DNA of 64,000 nt from Asterella californica (Eukaryota > Streptophyta > Marchantiopsida > Marchantiales > Aytoniaceae), in assembly GCA_036924285.1 (NCBI GenBank), contig JAYKYS010000010.1:2604001-2668000 (forward strand), given 5' to 3'. Both the position numbers and the translations under genes were made by a program. Below, piece after piece: positions 1 to 11,800 of this stretch (its first letter is position 1; every line of letters starts with the position of its first letter). Under the pieces are notes generated by a model. It worked only from the letters and a program-made list of their open reading frames with translations, did not search any database and had not been told where the DNA came from.

Positions 1-3000
1 AAAAAGATAATGGATGCCTAGCTACTAAGGTCACCTAGCGAATAATCTCTGGATTAGACACCCCGGAAGGCCCTACGGATTAGAGCGAACTTAAAGTCCT
101 CTAGTCGACGTTTAGCCCAAAATAATTTAGTTTCAACTCAGTTTCCACCTTGTATGAAGGTTTGACTCCTCGCGGGCATATGTTTATTTATGACCTTGTT
201 CACTTGTAGCTATTTTATCTAGTCCCTCCCATGCCTCCGGGGATGAAGAAGAAGCGTATACGTTTTCATTTTCCTTTTCTGATTACCTTTCAAACTAGTG
301 AAACAACTAAAGTTGTGTGTGATCGAGTTGTGATCGATTTAAAGTTGAAGTAAACCACCGTAGGATTCGTCTGATCCCCATGATTCTTGCTCACTGACGT
401 TTTACACGTCCATGAATTTACAGGAAATCATAACGATCCTCTATTACCCGCTGTGCTACACTCGGTCCGTAATTTGGTGCATTTGTTTACTGACGCTATA
501 GCAAGTTTAATCACATGCTGGGGCACTTCTACTACTGCAGTCGGTGAGACGGTAGTTGGCCACTTTCACTTCCACGATGCACTTCCACGTTGTGATTTAA
601 GTCGAGGCGGGCCAAAAACAGTCCGCTTTTCTCTTGCTAGACACGGACGGCAACTCACATAATGATCGAGATTTCTGACGTATGTAAAATGATTTGCTGA
701 TTGAAGTACCAGGTCTTCAGCTTGAGCTAGATGAATAGCATGCGTTCTATCGTCATTTCTTCACTGTGGCATTCCGTGAAGCTGAATAGAGCTGCAACCA
801 ACTTGAACAAGACTTGTTCGAGTTACTACGACACTCCCAACGTTGAGTTCGATCAGGTGATTGTCCTTCATTAAGAGAAGATTGAAAAATCCTAAAATAC
901 GCTTCCAGCCTGCATCTGAATTTGGACGACTGAATAACCACTCAGTGCATTGATTTACGCAAATACTCAAGACTTCGGTCCGTTGTTCCAGTGAAGTGCG
1001 ATGATTTATGTTACTTTCTAGGAATCTTAGAACTAATATTAGTCATCGCACTTCTCTGGAAGTAAGAGATAGAAAGATGTGTATGACACTGTCCGTTTAG
1101 TAACTGGAAGCGCGATCCGGTTTTGGTTTAAGAACTTTCAGCTTGCATATCGCTTTCAAATTCCCTTTCAGTTTGTTGATCCTTTGTGGTCTGATAGTAC
1201 TCTTGGGCCTTGTCGGGATCTTCGATGTTCACTGTTGTTTATATGGTGTTGATCTTTCTCCGTGTGCATAAGTATTGTTTGATAGATTGTGTCAAATATA
1301 ATGTTGTCAAGGCAAGTCTTTTCAGTGGCATAGAAACGTTGATAGCATCGGAGCTCTATAATAGAGTCAGCCGCCTTGAGTCGAACCCAAAGCAGTTGCC
1401 TTGTTCAATTCGTGTTGGAGTCAGCGTGACAAAGTTGAATGTACTGATGATCCAGTAAATCCTTCTTTGCCGAAACTTGGAAGGTAAGGACCAATATGCT
1501 GTCCAATCCCAATGTGGCGAGCACCATTCTCGGGGGCGGGCGCCCGAAACGAATGGTGTCATCGACGGTAAGTACTCTTTGTACTTGCTAAGTCTTCTCC
1601 TTCCTAGGTGGCTGTCTCTGCAGCTCTTTCTGCTCCATTCCGTTTTTTCTACACATCTCTGTTTCTAGGACCGTCCAGCCAGAACACGGGTTCTATGGTC
1701 GAAAGGCTACGACATGCCGTGCGTTATGAGTACAATCCCTCTCTCTGACCCCATATACCGATCCTCTCTCGGTTTTACAAACCTTCATATACCCATCCTT
1801 ACATGCAGATTCACGGGACCTCTGAAGAACGTGAGCGTGATGTACATACACGCTCTGAAACTCGCCCGTGATTGATTGATTGATTCATATGAGTTCAATA
1901 TTCATTCATATGAGTTCATATGCACATTCATATGAGTCAATTAGCCCCAATAATCAGAAGGAAATTTTAACCTGTAGTAGGCTCCAGGATGTGTATCAAT
2001 AAGATAATGTAAAGCTCTCATTACTTTGTTAGGTCGAACGTAGCTTGTTTTATAGGTTAATTTTAGACTTAGTTTTCTTTTGATTTCCATATGATAGAAC
2101 CTTCTTCATCGGCCATATGTGGTAAATGTGTTTGGACCATGTTTGTATTTGACGAGATATTGATAACACTACCTCTTAGATGCCTCTAATTTCTAGATCA
2201 GCACAACTGTTAGTAAGGGTTCTCTGAATAACTTTAATCACGCGTTAGGAGCCCCTTTGGGTCAAAAAACAATCCTCGAGGGATCCTCGGGCGCCTGCAC
2301 TCCCTACGTAGCTCTAACATAGAAATGCTTCATTGGAGTCCCTTCGTTTACATCCGACTGCCACTGCCTCGAGCACAGGCATGAACCCCGACCGACGGCC
2401 TGAACAGTGGGTCCCATTGCTCAGAGACTCATATTGGCACTTTTCTTCTCCATGTCTGACTGAGCTCACCCACAGAGCAAAGAAACCTGAAAGTTGAAAC
2501 GACTCCGAAGGACAATCCGAGTACAAGATATTGCCCACGAATAAAATACACCGGCCATCATTACAGCACCACAAGTACTACGTACAAGGACGAAAAGGTA
2601 CCAGCTTTTGTACCCTTCAACTGTACCCTGCCACTTTTCTTGCATGGTAAAGGTTAGCGGGTCTTACATGGCTGGGCAACTACCATCCACCAAAGGACTA
2701 ACAAGTACAGATATTGTACAGAATCTTTACTTTTACCAGCAAGTCCTTACGACTCAGAACTCTTACCGATATCATCTCGAACTAACGCAGATCCAAGCAC
2801 TTGCGCACGTAACCTCGTGCGCCAGATCTTGCTCGAATTATGATCCCGCTGTTCTACCGTACGAGTAGAACTGCTCTAGCTCAGTAAGGCTTCTCAACTA
2901 GCAATGTTCATATGTTTCTTTAGCTACTCAAGTACCATTACTGGCAGTGAAGAAAGCCCGCATAGCCAATCAGGGATCTTAAGAGTATCACTAAAAGCTT

Positions 3001-4100
3001 TTGGCAGATCCTCTCAGTTCTGGACGTCGTTCAACTAGAAGCTTCGCAGTCACATCTTGCAATCATAGCAAGATATAGGGAGGTTAGAGCAATTACTAAA
3101 TTAAGCTTTAGTCAATCTTTCAGGGTCGTCCTAACACAAAAATGAGACGTAGTGCAGAGTCTCAGAGCCACGGAAGTTGAGGAATCAGAGAAATGTTCAA
3201 AGTATTTGAGTCCCCGGCGCTTAAACTTGGCTTGTCTAGATCTGTCTACACGAAGTGAATCACGCATAACAGGAAGGTAACGTGTCTTGTAGGATTCAGT
3301 TCCCCAAATCGGGGCAAGTCTACGAGCAGGGATGTCTGCTTTGCCATAAAGCATACATAGGTGATCTTTGGACACAAAATGAGCTCACCCATTAGATCGT
3401 TTCATGCAATCCAACTGTCATTTACCTTACCATAGCGTTTTCGTTACAAGTGGTAAACGGTATCACCGAGGTAAACTGAAGTCCTACTGCCCACGGGTAT
3501 ATGAAGCTCTGCGCTACTTCCACCTCAGTTCAATCCAAACGTCAGTCTGCAGTGAAGTGCAAAGGACAGCCAGTTCTTGTAATAGATTCAGCACACCGTT
3601 CCATATTCGGAACGCACCACCGCGTAGCCTGTCGAAGCGTGGGTATAGCCTTCAGTAAGATCACCCGAACTCGTCAGCTCCGTAAGTGAGCCATCCGTGG
3701 TGACCTGTTGCTGAATCTTCTAGTACAAAGTTATTTAGCAGCTGCTGGTAAAACTGCCAACCCGTAGTCTGCAATATCTTCCTCCTTCAATGACTTTGAT
3801 TACAGCCGTGAAGTAGAGGAGTCTTGGTTATGTTGTATTGCTGCATTCTGGACTCTATCCTGAAATTAGGAAGTAGTACCTGTTACAGAAATGTAGTACA
3901 ATCTTTATCTTCAGTAAGCTCATTGCAATATAATCTGCAGCGAGTCCTCAGCAGGTCGATAAAGGAAGGCGAAAGCTTGTGATGTCATAATACATGTACG
4001 GCATTAGTATCATGCTTCCTGTATGTCGAGAAATGTAGGTAATGCTGGAGCCTCCATAGGACTCCAACGCGGTCGAAAACAGTTTGTAGAGTTACCAGCT
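1..4100. other. Unassigned region upstream of the first CAX gene
   Basis: I see no convincing coding region in these 4 kb. The open frames are short (under about 95 codons), occur on both strands and match no family I recognise. Local features are a hairpin-forming stretch at 1522-1558 (7-bp outer stem CACCATT/AATGGTG around a GC-rich core) and a small repeat at 1867-1938. Base composition is more balanced than in the AT-rich region from 18 kb onward. The last kilobase may hold the promoter of the CAX gene at 4598, but no element can be assigned. Confidence 0.5.
1867..1938. repeat. GATT microsatellite followed by ATTCATATGAG repeats
   Basis: A short GATT run is followed by three spaced copies of ATTCATATGAGTTCA or its truncated form (about 1883, 1904 and 1926). 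It is a simple local repeat with no visible coding role. Confidence 0.7.
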
Positions 4101-4597
4101 TCTCGTTCTTGAGCAATGGCTACTGAGATCAATGAGCTTACTTCCAAAATGCGTTTTGGGTGATTTTCTGTGAATTCAGGAAAAGTCAAACGTTCAGATC
4201 TGGGAAGGCTCAGCAGCTGTTCTTTGTCTGGTGGGTTGGGCCATTATTGACGAGTTTAATAGCGAGCGAAGATAGCGTCCAGCAGCTTCCATCCGTCCTC
4301 TCGGCATCTCCAGTGGGATATATGCAGGTTGCAAGCCGGTGAGGCAGAACCAAAGGCAGAGCGCTTACAATCTAATGGGTTGACATCACGGTCGGAGTAC
4401 TCACTCCGGAGTCCTACCGAGACTCGTTTTCCTCCAGCCTCGAACAGTGACTGCTGCGATCTAGCAATCGATTGCGAGATCTCTAGCTCCGTCATCCCGG
4501 CTGCTTCACTTTCTGCACAAGCGAACTGCATTGATCCTCACGGACCACAGCAGGAATTTGAAAGCGCTGCTCACGCTGCAGAAGTCGTCAAGAGGAA

Positions 4598-6043
4598 ATG
4601 GCCATGGCAAGGGAGAAGACCGGCACGGAGGATCTTGGAAAGATTTGCCTTGAGTCGCAGCTCGTGCTGCCGTTGCTGGGCAACAGAGCAAATAGTCACA
4701 AGAGACTGCTGGAAAAGCGAGAGAAGTCCTTCACCAGCAGAAGCTCGTGCTCTATGCCGAGTGCAGAAATTTGCTGTAAAGAAGGCAACAATGATACCGA
4801 GAAGAGAATGAGAAGTTATGGCTCAGTTTGGGCGCAACTATTTCTCGGCTTCTCTGAAGTGTGTTTCGGAACGAAGCTGTGTTTGCTGCTCGTTTGCATA
4901 CCCTTCACATTCTTAGCAGTGCATTTGGAACTTGGGCGGGGGTATATCTTTGTTTCAAGCTTGTTGGCCATCGCTCCATTGGCCGAGAGACTTGGATATG
5001 TCACTGAGCAGCTGGCTTTCTACACGGGCCCGACCCTGGGCGGTCTTCTGAACGCCACCTTCGGTAATGCCACGGAGATGATCATTTGCATCTTCGCGCT
5101 CCGCCAGAATTTAATTCGTGTCGTCCAGCTCTCTCTTCTGGGCTCCATCCTCTCGAACATGCTTCTGGTCCTGGGCTGCGCTTTCTTCGTTGGCGGGATC
5201 ACCCATCCGCACAAGGACCAGAAATTCAACAAGACAGCTGCTCTTGTGAGCTCCAGCTTGCTGCTCATGGCCGTCATGGGACTGCTCTTCCCGGCGGTCC
5301 TGCACGCAACCCATACCGAACTTCACCAGTTCACGTCTGAAGTGACCCTTTCCAGGTTCATCAGTGTCATTATGCTAGTGGCTTATGCGTGCTATCTGTT
5401 CTTCCAGCTCAAGAGTCATAGGGCGCTGTACGAAGACGAAGGCGACAACGGAGGTGACGAGGGGGAAGAAGAGGAAAAGCCTGTCCTCTGCAAATGGAAT
5501 GCTATTTTCTGGCTTGGAGTCGTTACAATCTTCATCTCTGTTCTCTCCGAATACCTTGTCGACGCCATGGAGGGGGCTGCACAAACGTGGCATATTCCAG
5601 TGGCATTCATCAGTGTTGTAATTCTTCCGCTGGTAGGCAATGCTGCTGAGCATGGTAGCGCCATCGTCTTCGCGATGAAGGATAAATTGGACATTAGTCT
5701 TGGGGTGGCTATCGGTTCCTCGACTCAAATCTCCATGTTTGTTATCCCTTTCTGTGTTGTGGTGGGCTGGATCATGGGCAGGGACATGCACTTGGACTTT
5801 GAGATATTCGAAACTGCGACATTATTCATCACGGTTCTGGTTGTGGCTTTCCTCGTGCAAGATGGTACTGCTAACTACTTCAAGGGGTTGATGCTGATCC
5901 TGTGCTACCTCATCGTCGGTGCCAGCTTCTTCGGTCATGTTGACACCCCAGACTTCCCTGGAATTACCTCTGCAATCGATACAGTCGGGAAAGCTTTTCG
6001 TGCCTTCTCCCATAGCCTTAAGGCTCTCACCCCTTCGATTTAA
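4598..6043 (+). CDS. Vacuolar-type cation/proton exchanger (CAX family), copy 1
   Basis: Encodes a 481-residue Ca2+/cation:H+ antiporter of the CaCA superfamily. Plant CAX proteins use the proton gradient to load Ca2+ and other divalent metals, usually into the vacuole. The start at 4598 is the first ATG in frame. It gives a hydrophilic N-terminal tail of about 80 residues, the region that is autoinhibitory in plant CAXs. About eleven hydrophobic segments follow. The two alpha-repeat signatures are present: GNATE at residues 156-160 and GNAAEH at 348-353. The acidic loop typical of the family lies at about 279-293 between the two halves. Length is normal and the frame is intact. The coding region has no intron, unlike the multi-exon CAX genes of flowering plants. 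By eye roughly two thirds of residues match the second copy at 51742. Exact substrate and membrane are inferred from the family. Confidence 0.93.
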   Translation: MAMAREKTGTEDLGKICLESQLVLPLLGNRANSHKRLLEKREKSFTSRSSCSMPSAEICCKEGNNDTEKRMRSYGSVWAQLFLGFSEVCFGTKLCLLLVCIPFTFLAVHLELGRGYIFVSSLLAIAPLAERLGYVTEQLAFYTGPTLGGLLNATFGNATEMIICIFALRQNLIRVVQLSLLGSILSNMLLVLGCAFFVGGITHPHKDQKFNKTAALVSSSLLLMAVMGLLFPAVLHATHTELHQFTSEVTLSRFISVIMLVAYACYLFFQLKSHRALYEDEGDNGGDEGEEEEKPVLCKWNAIFWLGVVTIFISVLSEYLVDAMEGAAQTWHIPVAFISVVILPLVGNAAEHGSAIVFAMKDKLDISLGVAIGSSTQISMFVIPFCVVVGWIMGRDMHLDFEIFETATLFITVLVVAFLVQDGTANYFKGLMLILCYLIVGASFFGHVDTPDFPGITSAIDTVGKAFRAFSHSLKALTPSI

Positions 6044-6233
6044 TCCAACTCTACCCACGCTTTTGCAACAGGAGTTGCCGCTTTCACAGCTCGACAAATT
6101 TGCAACAATGCAAGATTGGAGTGCAGAGCGCTGCAGGATTGGAGTTCACAAGTCACACACTGCTAGCAGCTTTTTCGCTTGTACCATTCCCATCGACAAC
6201 ACCTGCCATGTAGTGCTGCCTGTTGCATATGTG

Positions 6234-6298
6234 CAGTTTGTCATGTGTGACAAGTCACACACGACAAACTGTCATCCATTTTCGATGGCCAGAATAAA
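6234..6298 (+). promoter_or_regulatory. CAX copy 1 3' UTR hairpin and poly(A) signal
   Basis: Arms at 6234-6251 and 6254-6271 form an 18-bp stem with one mismatch and a 2-nt spacer. AATAAA follows at 6293-6298, about 250 bp after the CAX stop codon. The AATAAA is the likely polyadenylation signal. Whether the hairpin has a role in the mRNA is unknown. Confidence 0.55.
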
Positions 6299-6818
6299 GT
6301 TACGACCCGACGGCATTTGCTTTTGTTTGATTTGTTTCTAGAGTAGTTTCCGCCGTGGAGCGATTGCTCTTACACGGAGTACACCACACCTGCATTTCCC
6401 CGCTCGCTGGTACACGCGTCGTCCATGGAGAACCCGCCCGAATTTGCGTGACCACCAACAACAAACCCACCCAACCGGGGGTCGAGCACCCCACCTGAAT
6501 TTCCCCGGTCGAGGGCCAGACCAACAACAAGGACGGCGTGCTGGTCTCGACATCTGTCGCATAAGTAAGGCCACATTCGCGTCTGTACATGTGAGTCGTT
6601 GGCGACTGAAGTTTGAGAAAGGCTTGCTAGCGATACTCGTACTTCATTCAACTACAGATCTCCTTATATTAGGTCCGGGTATCGTAGCTAGTTAGTTTAG
6701 TGATGAGCATAGTTTACCGTGGTTGATGTCCAAGGTTGAAAAATGGTCCAAGCATCAATACATCTTTTCCGTCTGTTATGCATAATATAATGTGGTCCGC
6801 CGATTGTCAACTATTAGA

Positions 6819-6843
6819 CATATTTGACGAAGATTCAATAAAT
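6819..6843. repeat. 25-bp direct repeat, left copy
   Basis: The 25 bases are identical to 17990-18014. Immediately upstream, both places also share the octamer GTCCGCCG. Together the two copies bracket the gypsy element and HUH-family copy A, so they may be a target duplication or shared element ends. Confidence 0.7.
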
Positions 6844-7089
6844 CTGCAATTCAACACAGTTACCTTAATGGCTGCTTATTCACCTGGCTGCTTATTCACC
6901 TGGCTAGCGGCGGCGCGCTGTTAATATTTACCTTCCTGCTTGGTCTTGACATATTTTTTGCTTTTCTCCAAGAAATAAAAACTTCGTTTCTTCTGCGATA
7001 TATGACTTCCAAGCCCGCTTCCATCAATTCTACCGACAATTAAGGTGTTTTTGGGTCACGCGCTTTTCTCTCCGCGAAAAAGTAGCTCT

Positions 7090-7152
7090 TATTCTTATTC
7101 ACTCAGGCTTCTTCTTACTCACCCAGGCTTCTTCTTATTCACCCAAGCTTGC
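7090..7152. repeat. Three 20-bp tandem units
   Basis: Three adjacent imperfect copies of a 20-bp unit (TTCTTATTCACCCAGGCTTC). Related sequence occurs at 6880-6915. Simple local repeat. Confidence 0.65.
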
Positions 7153-7544
7153 TTATTAACGTGGTTGGACCCTTCGTGTACATTTACTTTCTCTGTAGGT
7201 GGTCTTCGCACGCTTCTTTCCACTCCCACTGTGCAGTGAGTCTTCATAGCCTTCTTATTCACTATGGCATTCATACGGCCATTCTTGACCACTGTCGGTT
7301 CACTGCCCAATAGGATACTGCCTGGACATTTTACTCTAGTGCCGAAACACTGTTACCACCCACTGCAGAGAGTAACGATTTTATATACGGGACATTCACA
7401 AAATTTGGGGACAAGTAGAAGTGCAATACGAATTTTTACTTTCAGTACAATGGAGACAGCGGAAGTGCGATACAAGTGAAATCTCTGAGTACGATGGACC
7501 TACTGTAACAAGTCTGTATTAATACTCTGATATTGCAAAGCTGC

Positions 7545-8489
7545 TGTAACGTTCGATCGCAGATCTCGGAACAGATTCCTTAATCTCTAATCAATGAACT
7601 GCCGAACGTGAACCTCCCTGGAGACCTGTATACTTTATTTGTGTCTCCAGATCCAGTTCTTTAAACTATCCGCTAATAAGCACAGAGGATTCAATAACTG
7701 TTGAACGAGTTTCGAATAACCAACTAGTCCTTTGTAGGTCTCTGGTCAATCTTAGGTTACTAAATACAGGTGGAACTATTCTAGACCTGGGTTGCATAAA
7801 ATTTGGGCAGCGCTTCCGCTACTGGTGATCAAGTCGGAACGCCAGGACCCACTAGGAGCAACCGCCAAGACTAGGAGACCTAGTAGATGCTAGGAAGTAG
7901 GAAGGCAAAGCAATTACACCGAAATAAAGTCAACACGACACCAGATGCGCCCAACTCAGTTCTGGCACACAACTCAAGCCTAATTATCAGAATGGAGAAA
8001 GTCACGGGCTCATATACATTACATGGCATTACTTGCTGACAAGGTCACGCAGCGCTCTTGGACCGGCAATCCTTCACTACTCAGCAACTCCAGAACTAAG
8101 ACTTCACCAGAGAACCTAATTTCACTCTGAACGCCCTGATTTCTGTTACTCAACAGATCAGACCCCAAGTCAGCTCCCCTAATCAACACCCCAAGTCTGC
8201 TCTCAAGGTCCCTCTTCAAATCTGCTCTCCAAGGAGCTTGATGTGCATCAGTTCTAGCTCCTGATTTCTGACCTCAAAGGCAATGTACACTACACTGAAA
8301 AATACAGTCTCCTCCTTCACCACCAAGAGCTCTCTCTCCAAAACTGAAAAACTGAGAATGGCCTCCTTTAGGGTTCACGACACTCTTTTATCTAGTCTCT
8401 TGAGCCTGCCTTGTGCCATGCAGCTGCCACTTTTGATTAATCACTGCCCGAATGCCATCTGGTTTGGGGAAAAAGCAAAAGGTGTTACA
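7545..8489 (-). repeat. 3' LTR of the gypsy element
   Basis: 945 bp, with terminal TGTAAC/GTTACA. It is identical in length to the LTR at 13723 and differs near 7556, 7566 and one site near 8320. On the minus strand it is the downstream LTR. Confidence 0.95.
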
Positions 8490-8501
8490 ATCGCCCCAAC
8501 C
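8490..8501 (-). other. Polypurine tract of the gypsy element
   Basis: Read on the minus strand this is GGTTGGGGCGAT, directly abutting the 3' LTR. That is the position of the plus-strand primer in LTR elements. The assignment rests on position and G-richness. Confidence 0.6.
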
Positions 8502-8890
8502 AGCAAAACGCAGTTCTTTCACTGAACTGCGGTATCTACAATACCACATTAGAAACAACACTTCCTCAAATCTAGAGGAACAGTACCCCATCCAGGGTAA
8601 GATTAAGCCCTTTCTCAAGGCTATGCTCCATTACCGAGCATCCGTTGAAGCTTTCGGGTGAGACAGAACCCTAGCTTCCAGGTGGTGAACTCGTCAGTTT
8701 CTTTTTATCCACCTCCTTACTATGATACACCATAGTAGCGTCAGCCTAAACCTGATTGACATCCGACAGTCATAAGAAGTCAGCAGACCACAACTCCACC
8801 TTTAGACGAGCAGATTGGCCAGATCTACTCGGTTCCAGTGTCCTTGAAGGGCCCTTTGCATGACTCTACTGACTCGATTCAATCCACCGC

Positions 8891-11800
8891 TTAGCTGGAA
8901 GAGACCACTGCAGATTGTCGTCTCACAAAATATCTACGCAGTGGTTCCTGAAACTTGTACAATGCTAGATCATCTAGGTACTCCCAAGCTTCACTTACCA
9001 ATCCTGGAACTCTACCTGTCCAACGACATAGGTATTGAGTAACGGGTTCTCCAGCTCCATCTGGATTCGGTGATGCTCGATGATCTACTATCTCAATCAA
9101 CTCAAGATCATCAGCTCTTGGTAATGCTTCTAACACTGGATGCCATTTTTGATATCTTCCTGGCAACGATTCTAGTTCTTCACGAAACATTTTCAAGTTA
9201 GAAACATGAATGATGGGGTGATAATGTTTCATGCTAGCTGGAAAATGTAACTTATATGTCACAGGACCTAACTTCTTCTCGATCAGGAATGGTCCTGCCC
9301 ACTTTGGAAGAAGCTTCTTGGCTAAATCCACCCCTGCTGGGATTCTGAAGTTCTTGGTTCTCAACCAGACCCTCTGCCCTTCTTCGAACTGTACGTCTTG
9401 CCTACCACGGTTTGCATACTTGGCATACCGTTGTTGTGCCTTCTCCATGTGTTTCTTGGCTTCTTGAAACACAGTACCCTGAACACGTATGAAAGTCTCT
9501 AGATCTGGAGGATCCTGGTTTGACCTTCCTGTGTTTTCATGCCCCTTGGTAGCCAGAGCTATAGGAGTCCAAGGTGCATGAGAGCCCCGATAAACCACTT
9601 CAAATGGTTTAAATCCTGTACTCGAGTGCTTGGTGTTGTTATATGTAAACTCCACCAAGTCCAAGTGCTCGCTCCAATCACTCTGATCTCGCATGATATA
9701 GTTTCTCAACCCTTGTTCTACTATCTGGATCGTCCTTTCCGTCTGACCATCAGTTTCAGGATGATAAGAGGAACTGAACTTGAGGGTAGTTCCGAGCCTT
9801 CGAAACAAACCCTTCCAAAAATCAGCTACAAACCTCCTATCCAGATCTGAAACAATGTCTTTAGGCATCCCATGATACTTAAAAACATATCGTATAAACA
9901 GTTCAGCGGCACCTCTTGACGTCACTGCTTCCCTACAAGGGATGAGGTGAGCTTGCTTACTGAAACGATCTATAACAACTAACAGAGCATCAAAACCTCC
10001 TGATTCGGGTAAACCTGTGCATAAGTCCATACTTATGCTCTCCCAAGGTCCATCAGGTATTGGCAATGGCCTCAGCAACCCTGCAGGTCTCCTCCGCTCA
10101 GTTCGTTGTTGCTGACATGTCAAGCAAGTCTGCACGTACTTGATTACATCCTCCAACATGGTTGGCCAATAAAACTGCTCTTTAAGTCGTTGTAACGTTC
10201 TATTCTGTCCTCCATGTCCAGCTAGTTCACAATCATGACATTCTTGCATGACTAGTGTCCTTAGAGCGCCAGCTGGAACATAGACCTTGGTTTGCTTATA
10301 AAACCAAAGGCCAGTGCGAAATGAGAGATTACGTACCAATGGATCTCTCCCTTGTTGGCTGGTCCAACTTTGAGCCTGAGGATCATCTGGCAATGCTTGT
10401 CTGATTCGATCCAAAAGCTCTTCACTTGTGTCTTGGGTTGTTAACGCCTGGACACGTCTGCTTAACACATCCGCTGGAATATTTTCTTTCCTCTTTTGAT
10501 ACCGCCATTCGATATCAAAACGTGCAAGCTCCACTTGCCACCTCTGTTGTTTACGTGACAAACGAGGTTTACTCTGAAAGTATGTATTACCCTCACAGTC
10601 CGTTACAACAGTAACTTTGCTTGGTAACAAATAATGCTCCCAACGCTTCAAACAATGGATAACTGCGAACATCTCCTGTTCATGAGCAGGCCATTTTGCC
10701 TCAGTCTCTGAGAACTTGTGACTTTCGTAAGCCACCGGATGCTTTCCTTGCATCAACACTCCTCCAATGGCCCATCGAGAAGCATCTGTGTGAACCTCGA
10801 AAGGTTCTCCCATCTTTGGAAGAGCTAGCACGGGCATCTCTGTCAGTGCTTGTTTCAATCCTTGAAACGCTCGTTCAGCTGCTGGATTCCAAACAACTTT
10901 GGAAGCCTTGCGCAATAAGCCAAACAAAGGTGCGGCTTTATGCGCATACTGATAAACAAAGCGCCGAAAATATGTGGCTAATCCAAGAAAAGATCTGAGC
11001 TCATGAACACTCTCAGGTCTCTTCCATTCAACAATGGCTCGAATCTTAGCCCTGTTAGGATGAATGCCCTGCGCATCGATTAAACATCCTAGAAACACTA
11101 CACTCTCTTGTCCAAAAGAGCACTTGCTCTTCTTGAGATAGAGTTGATGTTCTTCTAGGCGCTTAAACACCATTTCAACATCTACTAGATGCTGATCCCA
11201 AGTGGATGAGAAGATGATGATATCGTCTAGGTACACGATAACACTCTCATCCAAGAGATCTCTGAAGATCTCGTTCATTAGCCTACAGAAAGTACCAGGT
11301 GCATTGGACAATCCAAACGGCAACACTGTATATTCACACAAGCCATACCTCGTCCTTACAGCTGTCTTTTCTTCATCACCTTCTTTGATCCGGATTTGAT
11401 GATATCCAGAACGTAGATCCAGCTTGGTGAAGTATCTTCCAGTGGCCAACCGATCGGTGGTTTCATCCATGAGAGGAAGAGGATACTTGTTCTTGACAGT
11501 AACCTTATTGAGTGCACGATAGTCCGCACACATGCGAATACCACCATCTTTCTTGGCCACGAACAACACCGGGGCAGCATAAGGTGATATACTAGGTCGT
11601 AAGATACCCTGAGCTACCAACTCTTTCAACTGAGTCTTCAGCTCTGTCAGCTCATCAAACGACATCCGTCTTGATGGCACTACAGTAGGGGTAGCCCCAG
11701 GAACCAGATCAATAGCATGATCCAAGGCTCTCCTCGGCGGAAGTCCTGTTGGTAACTGGTCCGGCATTAGGTGAGAATACCTCTCAATTAATGCCTGCAT

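Larger units (their letters stand above)
6320..7540. other. Intergenic region between CAX 1 and the gypsy element
   Basis: No credible gene. It contains a tandem 16-18 bp duplication (TTATTCACCTGGCT units near 6880-6915). Three 20-bp units built on CTTCTTATTCACCCAGGCTT lie at about 7090-7152, and a 25-bp sequence at 6819-6843 recurs at 17990. The part from about 6844 to 7540 may be the far 3' portion or flank of HUH-family copy A, separated from it by the gypsy insertion. Confidence 0.5.

Noticed and set aside
4329..4811. 160-codon plus-strand frame overlapping the CAX 1 start
   Set aside because: It overlaps the CAX N-terminus in another frame and shows no domain; the CAX frame is clearly the coding one.
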